A stretch of 64,000 nt of DNA from assembly GCA_964570325.1 (NCBI GenBank), contig CAZMXS010000001.1, positions 100,526 through 164,525 on the forward strand, given 5' to 3'. Of this stretch, positions 27,125 to 35,301 are shown in pieces. The notes under the pieces are model-generated. The model was not told the DNA's origin. It saw nothing but the letters and a program-made list of their open reading frames with translations, and ran no database searches. The stretch is from CAZMXS01 sp964570325 (lineage in GTDB: Bacteria; Verrucomicrobiota; Kiritimatiellia; CAIQIC01; CAZMXS01). Every line of letters begins with the position of its first letter. The first letter of the stretch is position 1. The position numbers and the translations under genes were made by a program.

Positions 27125-27285
27125 AAAACATGAACACCGGCAAAGAAAAGAAAAAGTACCGGAAACCCAGGATCATCTACCGGGAAAAGGCTGAAGTTTT
27201 GACCGCCGTCTGCGATTCCGCTTGGATGCCGGGCCGTTCCTGCATGCTGGTTGGCAATCCCAACTGCCAGAAGACGCGCTTCTAG
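27121..27285 (+). CDS. Candidate RiPP precursor peptide, 54 residues, three Cys
   Basis: A short gene, start-overlapping (ATGA) with the radical SAM stop. The first half is basic and leader-like: Lys-rich (residues 8-15), then Y13-R-K-P16-R-I18, which fits the Y-x2-P-x-hydrophobic leader motif that PqqD/B1-type recognition domains bind in lasso peptides. The second half from about residue 29 is core-like and uncharged except for a few residues, with Cys31, Cys41 and Cys49, Ser33, Ser40, Thr52, and a C-terminal K-T-R-F. An alternative start at Met4 (27130) gives 51 residues. Size, position, leader motif and Cys content all fit a precursor; no mature structure can be deduced. I do not recognise a named family. 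Confidence 0.75.
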   Translation: MKNMNTGKEKKKYRKPRIIYREKAEVLTAVCDSAWMPGRSCMLVGNPNCQKTRF

Positions 27286-27305
27286 CCCGGCGCGCGGGCC
27301 GCGCC

Positions 27306-28433
27306 ATGGGGGCCATGAACGACCCGCCGTCAGTCTCCATCCAGGCATTCCAACTTTCCCTTCCTGGAAACGCCTGCTCCACAACTGCGTTCCCACCCGC
27401 GCTGATCCGCGCGGCTGAAGTCGAGGGCCTGGCGGAATTAATCGCGCATGAACGGCGCGACACGGCGCCCGACCGATTCAAGGAAATCTATACCGCGACG
27501 CTGGCGCGTAATGTCCTTTTCCTGGATATTCTCAAACAGATTCGCGGCCGGCTGGCCGGCATGGAATATATCGCACTCAAAGGGGCGTATCTGGCAGAGC
27601 GCGTCTATCCCGACATCGGCCTGCGCCGGTTTTCCGATATTGACCTGCTGGTCCGCCCCCGCGACGTGCCCGAAGCCGTGCGCCGATTGAGCGCCTTGGA
27701 TTATCAGCCCACCGATGGCGCGGCCGTAACCACAGCCCAGCCGCCCGTCTCCTATTTTCTCAACAGCATCCAATTGCGGGGACCGGCCCACACCCCGGCC
27801 GTCCATTTGCACTGGCACCTGTTCAATTCCATCCTGCCGCGACACCCATTCGCGCCTCCAGACATCGCCCCGGTCTGGGCCGCCGCCACGCGCGATCCGG
27901 CCGGCCAACTGGAAATGTCAAGCGAGCACCTGCTGATCCATCTGGCCGATCATGCCCTGCGGCATTCCTACGCCCGCTTGAGCCTGCTACGCGACATCGC
28001 CGAGGTGTTCATCCGGCGCGCGGCGCAAATCAACCGGGAACGGCTGGCGGCAGCGGCGCGCGCGCTGCGGCTGGAACGCCCCCTGTATTTCAGCCTGGCC
28101 TGGCTGCATTATTTCGCGCCCGGTTTGTTCGACGCCCGTTGCCTGGATCAGGTGCGGCCCGCGCGCGCCGGCGCGGCCGAACGGCTGTTCCTGCGCCTGC
28201 TGCTGGCGGACCGACGGTCGGCGGAACTGTGCCTGCTGGCCTATTATGCGGAAGCCGATTCGCTGGCGGCCAAGGCCCGATTCGCGAGCCGGCTGCTTTT
28301 CCCGCCGCGCGCGGTAATGGGACAAGCCTTTGCGAAACCGGCGGACGATATTACGATCAGTGATTACGCGTGGCGGCTGGGACGCGGACTGCGGCATGTG
28401 GCGCTGGCGTGCCGGCGCGGAATCTGGAAGTGA
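27306..28433 (+). CDS. Nucleotidyltransferase-fold protein of the RiPP-like cluster
   Basis: A protein of about 375 residues in the uncharacterised bacterial nucleotidyltransferase family seen beside lasso peptide and HprK-related loci. The key motif, DIGLRRFSDIDLLVRP near residue 100-115, supplies the S-D-x-D metal-binding pair, and ALKGAYLAERVYP precedes it. Later helices (HLHWHLFN, SSEHLLIHLADHALRHSYARLSLLRDIAEVF) match the family. It would transfer a nucleotide or phosphate group to the peptide, to a sugar or to another acceptor. It starts 20 bases after the precursor stop; the start could also be 27315. It ends the tight cluster. Confidence 0.78.
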   Translation: MGAMNDPPSVSIQAFQLSLPGNACSTTAFPPALIRAAEVEGLAELIAHERRDTAPDRFKEIYTATLARNVLFLDILKQIRGRLAGMEYIALKGAYLAERVYPDIGLRRFSDIDLLVRPRDVPEAVRRLSALDYQPTDGAAVTTAQPPVSYFLNSIQLRGPAHTPAVHLHWHLFNSILPRHPFAPPDIAPVWAAATRDPAGQLEMSSEHLLIHLADHALRHSYARLSLLRDIAEVFIRRAAQINRERLAAAARALRLERPLYFSLAWLHYFAPGLFDARCLDQVRPARAGAAERLFLRLLLADRRSAELCLLAYYAEADSLAAKARFASRLLFPPRAVMGQAFAKPADDITISDYAWRLGRGLRHVALACRRGIWK

Positions 28434-28537
28434 ATGATTGAAAACCAGTCCGGATTTCATTTACTCATTCTCCCCTCCGCGGGGTGTCGAGGACAAAGAA
28501 GAGTCGAAGGACGAACAAGTGAAAGAGTGAGAGCGGT

Positions 28538-29449
28538 ATGATTAACACTCCACCACCCCTTCGCTTGCGCATGAATAACCTGCGCCCGCCGCCGCGCGCC
28601 GTGCCGCTGGGCGTAGCGCTGACCAATCTGTTCGGCGGTTTCGAGAACTTTATGGGGTGGTTCTTTTTCGGCTTCGGGATGATCTTCGCCTGGTTCGCCG
28701 GATATCGGGCCGATTACTCGTTCATCACCTTCACCGGCGCCAAGGGTCTGGCGGACGGACGGGTCGTCGCCATTCGCGAGACCAATGCCTCAGTCGGCGG
28801 CGGCAAGCACTCGCAGGGCACGCCCGTCTATGAATACCGCTTTACCTACACCGTGAACGGCGCGGAGTTCGAAGGTCTTTCATACCGAACCGGAACATCA
28901 TTTGGAGAAGGTGATCGCGTCCAGGTCGAATACCTGCTCCGCGATCCCAGCCGCGCCCGAATCGAGGGTATGCGCCGAAATTACTTCGATCCCTGGATTC
29001 TCTTTGTGTTGATTTTCCCGGCTGTCGGCATCGGCTTCATCCAAGCCGGATTCCGCCGGGGACTCCGGGCCAACCGCCTGCTGGCCTGGGGACGAATCAC
29101 CCACGGCCGCTTTGTCTCCATGGAAGCGACTGGCGGGAAGATTAACAACCAGGTCATTTACAAATTATTCTTCGACTTCACCGCGGCCGACGGCCGCCGC
29201 CACACCGCCATCGCCCGGACACACCTCGTCGAACGCCTACAGGACGAGGAACAGGAACCGTTGCTCTATGACCCGCGCGCGCCGGAGCGCGCGGTGCTGG
29301 TGGATGAACTGCCCGGCGCGCCGGGAATTGACGCCCGCGGCCAACTGGTCACCGCCAGCTACTGGAACTTACTCAAAGCGCTGGCGCTCCCGGCAGCCAC
29401 CCTGTTCGGCCACGGGCTCACAGCGGCCTGCCTCTGGCTACCGCGCTAA
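28538..29449 (+). CDS. DUF3592-like membrane protein
   Basis: A 303-residue membrane protein with two hydrophobic segments (about residues 40-60 and 150-172) and perhaps a third at the C-terminus. Between them is a DUF3592-like soluble portion (GTPVYEYRFTYTVNGAEFEGLSYRTG then GDRVQVEYLLRDPSRARIEG), and a similar beta domain recurs after the second segment (VIYKLFFDFTAADGRRHTAIARTH then LLYDPRAPERAVLVDELPG). The internal duplication is clear. No function is known for such proteins. The gap before it (28434-28537) has heptamer-like repeats, so it is probably not part of the RiPP-like transcript. Confidence 0.7.
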   Translation: MINTPPPLRLRMNNLRPPPRAVPLGVALTNLFGGFENFMGWFFFGFGMIFAWFAGYRADYSFITFTGAKGLADGRVVAIRETNASVGGGKHSQGTPVYEYRFTYTVNGAEFEGLSYRTGTSFGEGDRVQVEYLLRDPSRARIEGMRRNYFDPWILFVLIFPAVGIGFIQAGFRRGLRANRLLAWGRITHGRFVSMEATGGKINNQVIYKLFFDFTAADGRRHTAIARTHLVERLQDEEQEPLLYDPRAPERAVLVDELPGAPGIDARGQLVTASYWNLLKALALPAATLFGHGLTAACLWLPR

Positions 29450-29487
29450 CCCATACGGCGAACAATGGTAACGCGCCACATCCGGCC

Positions 29488-30345
29488 TTACTTGCTTTTT
29501 TCCGTCGGCTCTTTCTTGTCACCGCCCAACCCCAGCAGGCCGCCGACGCCCTTGATCACTTCGCCCGCGCCATCGCCCACCGCGCTTGCCGCCGAGCCAG
29601 CCGCATCCGCCGCTGCGCCGGCGGCACTTGCCGCGCCGCTGCCGACAGCCGCCGCGCCCTTGCCCAGCAGCTTGAGGGCGCCAGTCGCCACATCCGTCAC
29701 GCTGCCGGCAATCGCGCCGAAAATCCGGGTCGCGACTTCGAGCGGCGTCGCGCCCTGCTTGCCCTCCTCGCGGCCAATGCCGGTTAAATGAATGGCGGGC
29801 AGCGGGATCGGCGCGGCGGCGCCCATGGCCGCGGTCGTGCTCAATTTCACCTTGCCGTTCTCGATCAGGAAATCGTCAATCACCACTTTCTTCCCCTCCC
29901 CCTTGGCGGCGGCGGGTTTGTCCGCTGGCGCCTTTGCCTCCGCCTGCTGCTCTTTGCCGGCCATCTGTTTCATGATCCGGCCGATGTTGCTTTCCCCAAG
30001 CCCAACCTCGTAGGTGATTTCCGGCGCATTGACATACACCCGGCTGATCTCGATCGTATCGCTCAATAACGATCGCATCGCCAGATCCACCGTGATTTCA
30101 CCGACGCGGATGGCGTTGTCTGTCTTGTAGCCCTCCGGATTCCCCAGCTCAAAACCCTTGAGTTGCACATACCCGCGCAGGAGACGGAACTGAACCTTTT
30201 CCAATTTGATCGGCACCCCAACCAGCGCCGATCCGCCCTTCTCCACAGTCAGTTTCACGATCGAGCCAAGGTAAATACTCAGAATGACCACCAAGACCAC
30301 CAACAGGATCAGCAGACCGCCCCCGATCCGCAGCAACCATTTCAT
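29488..30345 (-). CDS. AsmA/DUF748-like membrane-anchored protein
   Basis: A 285-residue protein with one N-terminal membrane helix (GGGLLILLVVLVVILSIYLGSIV). Then comes an AsmA-like start (VEKGGSALVGVPIKLEKVQFRLLRGYVQLKGFELGNPEGY), a variable Lys/Ala linker near residue 130, and a long Ala/Gly-rich C-terminal tail (about 215-270) that looks disordered or forms an amphipathic helix. AsmA-type proteins are linked to envelope lipid transport. It converges on the DUF3592-like gene. The tail is unusual in composition but keeps the frame. Confidence 0.72.
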   Translation of the reverse strand: MKWLLRIGGGLLILLVVLVVILSIYLGSIVKLTVEKGGSALVGVPIKLEKVQFRLLRGYVQLKGFELGNPEGYKTDNAIRVGEITVDLAMRSLLSDTIEISRVYVNAPEITYEVGLGESNIGRIMKQMAGKEQQAEAKAPADKPAAAKGEGKKVVIDDFLIENGKVKLSTTAAMGAAAPIPLPAIHLTGIGREEGKQGATPLEVATRIFGAIAGSVTDVATGALKLLGKGAAAVGSGAASAAGAAADAAGSAASAVGDGAGEVIKGVGGLLGLGGDKKEPTEKSK

Positions 30346-30362
30346 TTATGCCTCCTTGGTAT

Positions 30363-31193
30363 TCACGCTGCTTTCTCCGCCACGGCCTTGAAAAACGTGT
30401 AGCAAAACGTGCCGTCGGCCGCGGCGGCGCGATATAAACCGCGGATGCCGCGATCCCAGGCCGCCGCGTCCACCAAACCCTGCGCAAGCGCGGGCTCGCG
30501 CACGCCTTCCACCATGGCGGTGAAAGTCAGCCTGGTGAACCCTTCCACCCATTCCGGCCGGCTGGCATCCACATAGACCATGCGCGGGGATACCGCCACG
30601 TTCCGAAAACCACCCGCAACGAGCAGCGGATAAAGCTGGCGCCCAATCAGCGCGTTGCCGCCGGCCCGCGCCTGTAATTCAATCAGGCACTGGATCGCGC
30701 GCCGGGCGTCCGCATCGTCGGGATAAAAATAGGCCGAACCATGGTCGCCCTCAATCACCGTGATCGTCCCGCCCGGCTTCAACACCCTTTTCAACGCCGC
30801 CAGCGCCCGCGCCGGTTCGGCCAGGTGTTCCAGCACAAAGCAGACAAATACATGATCGAACGCCGCGGCCGGATACGTCAGGTTGAAGATGTCACCCTGC
30901 TGAAACTCGACATTCGTGAAGCCGCGCTCCGCAACCTTGCGACGCGCCTCGGCCAGCGAAACTTCCGAAATATCCACGGAGACAATGGCGCAGCCCGGAT
31001 TGTTCCGTGCCAGGTGGACCGTCTGCGCCCCCACGCCGCAACCCGCCTCGAGAATCCGGCTACCGGCGGGGAAGATTGAGTCATGATGCAGCAACCGGGC
31101 CAGCGTGTTGGCCTGATCCGCCAGCCGCTCTGCCTCCCGCTCCGAATAGCCATGAACGTAGTCGTGCATCTGCGACGCGCGGACGTTAATCAT
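30363..31193 (-). CDS. SAM-dependent class I methyltransferase
   Basis: A 276-residue methyltransferase. The open frame runs upstream through the ABC permease gene in another frame, so I use the ATG at 31193; 31232 is an alternative, and neither has a clear ribosome site. Motif I is ILEAGCGVGAQT, with VSVDISEVSLAEARR, VEFQQGDIF, and FDHVFVCFVLEHLAEPARALAALKRVLKPGGTITVIEGDHG. The substrate is unknown; relatives act on small molecules, lipids or antibiotics. It lies 53 bases downstream of an ABC-2 transporter and probably shares its transcript, so its product may be exported by that transporter. Confidence 0.82.
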   Translation of the reverse strand: MINVRASQMHDYVHGYSEREAERLADQANTLARLLHHDSIFPAGSRILEAGCGVGAQTVHLARNNPGCAIVSVDISEVSLAEARRKVAERGFTNVEFQQGDIFNLTYPAAAFDHVFVCFVLEHLAEPARALAALKRVLKPGGTITVIEGDHGSAYFYPDDADARRAIQCLIELQARAGGNALIGRQLYPLLVAGGFRNVAVSPRMVYVDASRPEWVEGFTRLTFTAMVEGVREPALAQGLVDAAAWDRGIRGLYRAAAADGTFCYTFFKAVAEKAA

Positions 31194-31246
31194 TGCGCGG
31201 CGCGATTGCAAACCAACTTTGCCGCGGCGCATTGGAGCAACGACGC

Positions 31247-32059
31247 TTAATAGTGCCCCAGACTGCCGCTTCGCCGCGCGCGCCGCAGCGCGCGCGCCAA
31301 CACCAGCGTGGCCACCGGCGCCAACACAACCGCAAACACCGCCAACCCGAGCACATCGCGCGCATACGCCGCACCGCTCCAACCCGCGATCAAAGCGGCG
31401 CGGAAGGCATCGGTGGCATAGGGCAGTGGCAGCAGTCGCGCCAGCCATTGCAGCGGCGCCGGCATGACATCCAGCGGAAACAAGACGCCGCCGAGCAGTA
31501 AAAACAGGCTGCTCAACAGCCAGTTCACCGGGTCGCCGCGCTTGAACACCAGGATGAAGGAAGCCGAGATGATCCCCAGGCTGAAAAAAACCACCGTCGC
31601 CAGGCACCACGGCAGCAGCAGCGCCAGCCAGCGCGCGGCAGTCAACCGCGCCCCAAGGAGCCAGCCGCCCACCACAAAGAAACCACCCAATTGCAGCAGC
31701 GCGAGCGCGAAGTCGAACGCGCACCAGCCGCACAGCAGGGTCGGCAGCGAGGTCGGCGTAAGGCACAATGCCTCCAGACAACCGGAGGTCTGCTCCTGAC
31801 GCAGGCGGGCGGGCAGCATGCCCAAGCAGGTCGTCAGATAGGAATAGAACGCCAGACCGACCAGCGCATAGGTAAAATAGTCTGCGCCCCACCCCGCCGG
31901 CGCCGCCGGCCGGCCGCGCGCGATAAACCGTCCCAGGAAAAAGAGCAGGAGGCAATAGAACACCAGCGTGGCGATCTGCAACGCGATCGCCAGCCGGTAG
32001 CTGCGCTCAATCCGATAGTCCCGCAGGCAGAAGGCGGCCACTTTGCGCCAGGCAATCAT
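31247..32059 (-). CDS. ABC-2 type transporter permease
   Basis: A 270-residue permease with six hydrophobic segments (for example YFTYALVGLAFYSYLTTCLGML and LLSSLFLLLGGVLFPLDVMPAPLQWLARLLPLPYATDAFR). The last pattern, G-x-x-F-P-L-D-V-M-P then LP-x-x-Y-A-T-D-A-x-R, is standard for ABC-2 exporters of polysaccharides, lipids or drugs. Its start overlaps the ATPase gene stop by 4 bases (ATGA). The substrate is unknown. Confidence 0.87.
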   Translation of the reverse strand: MIAWRKVAAFCLRDYRIERSYRLAIALQIATLVFYCLLLFFLGRFIARGRPAAPAGWGADYFTYALVGLAFYSYLTTCLGMLPARLRQEQTSGCLEALCLTPTSLPTLLCGWCAFDFALALLQLGGFFVVGGWLLGARLTAARWLALLLPWCLATVVFFSLGIISASFILVFKRGDPVNWLLSSLFLLLGGVLFPLDVMPAPLQWLARLLPLPYATDAFRAALIAGWSGAAYARDVLGLAVFAVVLAPVATLVLARALRRARRSGSLGHY

Positions 32060-32718
32060 CCATCCGCCTCCAGCCGGCCGGCGCGGATCGTCCAGCGCCG
32101 CGCGGGCGCCAAGGGCAATTCTCCCGGCGTATGTGTCGCCATAAGGACCGCCAGACCGCGCTCACGGTTCAAGCGGCCGACGAGTTCAAAAGCCAGGCGC
32201 CGGGCCGCGGAGTCCAGGCTCCGCTCCGGCTCGTCAAGCAACAGCACCTGCGGCTGGTGCAATACGGCGCGCAACAGGCCGAACCGGCGCTGCACGCCGG
32301 TCGAACATTGCGCGAACGGGATGTCCAACCACTCCATCAAACCCAGCGCGTCGCTCAGCTCACCTATCCGTTCCGCCAACGCCGCGCGGGGAATATCGAA
32401 GAGCGCTCCAAAGAATTCCAGGTTCGCACGGCCGGTCAGCCGCCAGTAAAAACCGCGACTATCCTCCGCGAACAAGCCCAGTTGCCGCCGTGCCGCCAGC
32501 GCCTCCCGCGCGGCGTCCCGTCCGACCACGCGCACGGTGCCGGCATCCGGCGCGTACAGGCCGGCCGCCAGCTTCATCAATGTGGTTTTCCCGCTGCCGT
32601 TGGCCCCCAGGAGCAACGCCCGTTCGGCCGGCGCCAAGGTCATGGAGACGTGGTCCAAAACCCGGATCGGCGGCCGGAACGACTTGGAAACATCGGCCAA
32701 TTCAAGCGCGGGAGTCAT
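32056..32718 (-). CDS. ABC transporter ATP-binding protein
   Basis: A 220-residue ATPase. Walker A is GANGSGKTT, the signature is QCSTGVQRR (a variant of LSGGQ), and Walker B is VLLLDEPERSLD. The Q-loop is in LGLFAEDSR. It forms an exporter with the permease downstream. The weak signature motif (S-T-G-V-Q) is common in ABC-2 exporters. Transcription runs toward the methyltransferase; the RiPP-like cluster lies 3.6 kb away on the opposite strand. Confidence 0.88.
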   Translation of the reverse strand: MTPALELADVSKSFRPPIRVLDHVSMTLAPAERALLLGANGSGKTTLMKLAAGLYAPDAGTVRVVGRDAAREALAARRQLGLFAEDSRGFYWRLTGRANLEFFGALFDIPRAALAERIGELSDALGLMEWLDIPFAQCSTGVQRRFGLLRAVLHQPQVLLLDEPERSLDSAARRLAFELVGRLNRERGLAVLMATHTPGELPLAPARRWTIRAGRLEADG

Positions 32719-32840
32719 GGGCGAAAAGGATCAAGCAGCAGGCTGATTGCCAATTGGAATACCGAGAGACGGGAAAGCATCCGGGAGTGTCTGTGATGGG
32801 TGGAAAGGCACTGTGGCATAGGCGGGCAACCCCAATTCGG

Positions 32841-32868
32841 ATTTCCAATTTCAAGTTCCAGGTTTCAT
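32841..32868. repeat. Degenerate tandem heptamer tract (4 units)
   Basis: Four 7-base units such as ATTTCAA and GTTTCAT lie in the gap between the ABC ATPase and the WecA/MraY-like gene, touching the latter's stop codon. The words match those at 15772-15799. Confidence 0.6.
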
Positions 32869-34028
32869 CCTTCCTTTTTCCCGGCCGCGATGCGCTTTTC
32901 GCCCAAGACTTCCAACAGGGCCACCACAAGGTAAATGCAGATGGCGGAGACGATCAAGGCAACGCCGCCATAGGTGCGCGCCTCCAGCAGGGTAACCGAC
33001 CCCAGCCCCACCGCCATGTTCAGGAAGCAGATCGTGACCACTACCTGGCCGCGCGTGAGTCCCAGACCTTCCAGCCGATGGTGCAGGTGGTCGCGGCCGA
33101 CATACTCCAGCCAGCTCCGCACCGAGTTCACATCACCACGCCGAATCCGGGCGACGGTGATAAAGATCATGTCGTAAATCGGCACGGACAGGATCAGCAC
33201 CGGAATGAAAAAAGAAACCAGCGGATCGCTCTTCGACCACTCCCCCATAATGCTCAGCGTGGCGATGAAAAAACCAATCAGGTTGCTGCCGCTGTCACCC
33301 AGGAAAATACGCGCGGGCTTGATGTTGAAGCCGAGGAAGCCCACCGCCGCGCCAACCAGCGCGATGGCGCAGTAAGCCATCATCACTTCGCCCAGCAGGA
33401 TCGAAAGAATATAGAAAATCAGACCCGTGCCGATCGCCAGGCCGGTGACCAGACCATCCATGCCGTCAAGAAAGTTGATCGCATTGGTGATACCGACGAT
33501 CCAAATTACCGTAATGATCCACTCGCCGGCCATGCCCCACCAGGTGTCCGGCAGGAAGGTCACGTGCAGGCCATCCGCGATCAGGATGGCGCAGGCGGCA
33601 AGTTGACAGAATAACTTGACGGCCGCATTTACGCTCATCAGATCGTCAAGGAGGCCGACATACATGATAATGGAACTGGCGATGAGCATCGCCTTCAGAT
33701 TCGGCATATAGTGCATGCTGGTGACCAGCAGGGCCGTAACCACGCCGGCCCAGAGCGCCACGCCGCCCCAGCGGGGCGTGGGGTGCACATGAATGCGTCG
33801 GCCGCCGGGCATATCCACCGCCCCCAGTCGGACCGCGAGCCGGATCACGGGCGGCGTCAGCAGAGCGGCGACATAAACGGCCACCAGTTGGATAATAGCC
33901 AGCCGTTGGATAATGGCGTCGGTACCGCCCAACCAGGCAAGCAGGAAAAGCCCCAAGCTGAACGCCAGCGCCGCGGCGGTGAACAATCGGCCGCCCTTCA
34001 AGATTGCAAGGGGTGGACTTGAATTCAT
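32865..34028 (-). CDS. Polyprenyl-phosphate sugar-1-phosphate transferase (WecA/MraY family)
   Basis: A 387-residue polytopic enzyme that transfers a sugar phosphate (often GlcNAc-1-P) from UDP-sugar to undecaprenyl phosphate, the first step of lipid-linked glycan synthesis. The start at 34028 (MNSSPPLAI) is preferred; the longer frame adds a non-conserved stretch. Family motifs are present: VGLLDDLMSV, NAINFLDGMDGL, FLGDSGSNLIGF and the cytoplasmic histidine motif RDHLHHRL. About ten hydrophobic helices are visible. It fits with the glycan genes that surround it. Confidence 0.92.
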   Translation of the reverse strand: MNSSPPLAILKGGRLFTAAALAFSLGLFLLAWLGGTDAIIQRLAIIQLVAVYVAALLTPPVIRLAVRLGAVDMPGGRRIHVHPTPRWGGVALWAGVVTALLVTSMHYMPNLKAMLIASSIIMYVGLLDDLMSVNAAVKLFCQLAACAILIADGLHVTFLPDTWWGMAGEWIITVIWIVGITNAINFLDGMDGLVTGLAIGTGLIFYILSILLGEVMMAYCAIALVGAAVGFLGFNIKPARIFLGDSGSNLIGFFIATLSIMGEWSKSDPLVSFFIPVLILSVPIYDMIFITVARIRRGDVNSVRSWLEYVGRDHLHHRLEGLGLTRGQVVVTICFLNMAVGLGSVTLLEARTYGGVALIVSAICIYLVVALLEVLGEKRIAAGKKEG

Positions 34029-34178
34029 CGGTTTGGTTCTTTTTACCAGAAAACAATGAAGCGAATAAAGACCCATTCCGGCCATGCAGTCGTTATCCTT
34101 CGTCGCGTCATGCGCCTGATTCAGCTTGCTGGACGGCTCCGCGGGAATGCATGGCCTAACCATTGGGGCTGCGTTTTT

Positions 34179-35213
34179 TCACTTCATAATATCCGGCAAC
34201 GTGTTGCAGATTTGCGCCACCTCCGCATCGCTCAATCCAGGATAGAGCGGGACGGAAACCAGCCGGTCCTCCAACGCCGTTGTGCGGGGGCAGGCGCCGC
34301 CCAGGGCGCGGTGCAGGCCGCGCCAAACCGGCCGGCGACAGGCAATGCCGGCGGCCTGCGCGCGAGCCAGGCGCGTCTCAACATCGCCGGGCGTAAGCAC
34401 CAGGTAGCGGAAGCAGACCCCTTGGGGCCGCGGCGAATGCGCGCGGAATGCCAACGATCCGAATGCCTGGTCATAGATACCGGCCAGACGCCGACGCTCG
34501 GCAACCGTCTCGGCCAGGCGCGCCAGGCGCGCGCGCACCAGCGCGGCGCTGATATCCGTCATCTTCAAATTGAAGGCGCGCGGGTCCGGTTCCTGCTCAT
34601 CACACTGGCGCAACCGTCGCACGGTTGCCTGCCAATCCGGCCGGTCGGTAACGCACGCGCCACCCTCCCCGCCTGGCAACAGTTTGGTGCCATAGAAAGA
34701 TAATACGGTAACCGCACCCTTGGAACCGAGCGGACTGCCGTCCGGATAGCGGCCGCCAATCGCCTGGGCACAATCCTCAATCACCGGCACGCCCACCCCG
34801 CGCAGATCCTCAATATCAGCCGTGAAACCGCAGGTGTGCGGCGCAATCACCGCATCGGTCTCGGCATCCACGAGCGGCGCGACGGTCCGGCGCGAGATGA
34901 GCACCGTTTCTTCCTCAACATCCGCGCACACCGGCGTCGCGCCGGCGTGGATGACGGCAGCGTACAGGCTGTTGCAGGTATAGGCGGGAATAATCACCTT
35001 GTGGCCGGGTCGCACCCCGATCGCGCGCAGCCCCAGACAAAGCGCCGCTGTGCCGGACGCTACCCCCACGGCCTGCGCGGGCTTGAAGAGGTCGGAAAGT
35101 TCCTGCTCCAACGCAAAAACCTCCTCGCCCTGGGAAAGCCGGCCGCGCCGCAGGGCCGTCACAACGGCTTCGATTTCCGCTTCGGCGGGTTGCGGTCTGG
35201 AGTGGGGAATCAT
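34179..35213 (-). CDS. DegT/DnrJ/EryC1/StrS-type sugar aminotransferase
   Basis: A 344-residue PLP enzyme that adds an amino group to a keto nucleotide sugar. The start at 35213 (MIPHSRPQ) fits the family; the longer frame runs into the heptamer tract. Motifs: ASGTAALCLGLRAIGVRPG, IIPAYTCNSLYAAV, VIEDCAQAIGGRYPDG, and the PLP lysine in SFYGTKLLPGGEGG. Products of this family are amino sugars for surface polysaccharide. It is followed downstream by the WecA/MraY-like gene. Confidence 0.9.
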   Translation of the reverse strand: MIPHSRPQPAEAEIEAVVTALRRGRLSQGEEVFALEQELSDLFKPAQAVGVASGTAALCLGLRAIGVRPGHKVIIPAYTCNSLYAAVIHAGATPVCADVEEETVLISRRTVAPLVDAETDAVIAPHTCGFTADIEDLRGVGVPVIEDCAQAIGGRYPDGSPLGSKGAVTVLSFYGTKLLPGGEGGACVTDRPDWQATVRRLRQCDEQEPDPRAFNLKMTDISAALVRARLARLAETVAERRRLAGIYDQAFGSLAFRAHSPRPQGVCFRYLVLTPGDVETRLARAQAAGIACRRPVWRGLHRALGGACPRTTALEDRLVSVPLYPGLSDAEVAQICNTLPDIMK

Positions 35214-35225
35214 GGGAAGCCGCGA

Positions 35226-35260
35226 TGGCCAATGACCAATGGCCATTGGCCCTCGGTTAT
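35226..35260. repeat. Degenerate tandem heptamer tract (4-5 units), with 14-bp palindrome
   Basis: Units such as TGGCCAA and TGACCAA lie immediately upstream of the aminotransferase start, and the phase creates a 14-bp palindrome (CCAATGGCCATTGG, 35236-35249). It could also act as a protein-binding site. Confidence 0.55.
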
Positions 35261-35301
35261 TTGTGATCGGGAATTAAAATGGAGCCAAGCGCCGGGCATG
35301 T

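Noticed and set aside
30363..31955. A single 530-residue methyltransferase fusion
   Set aside because: The upstream half overlaps the ABC permease in another frame and has no domain; the real gene starts near 31193.
35236..35249. CCAATGGCCATTGG as a dedicated operator
   Set aside because: It arises from the phase of the heptamer tract in which it lies, so symmetry alone is weak evidence for protein binding.
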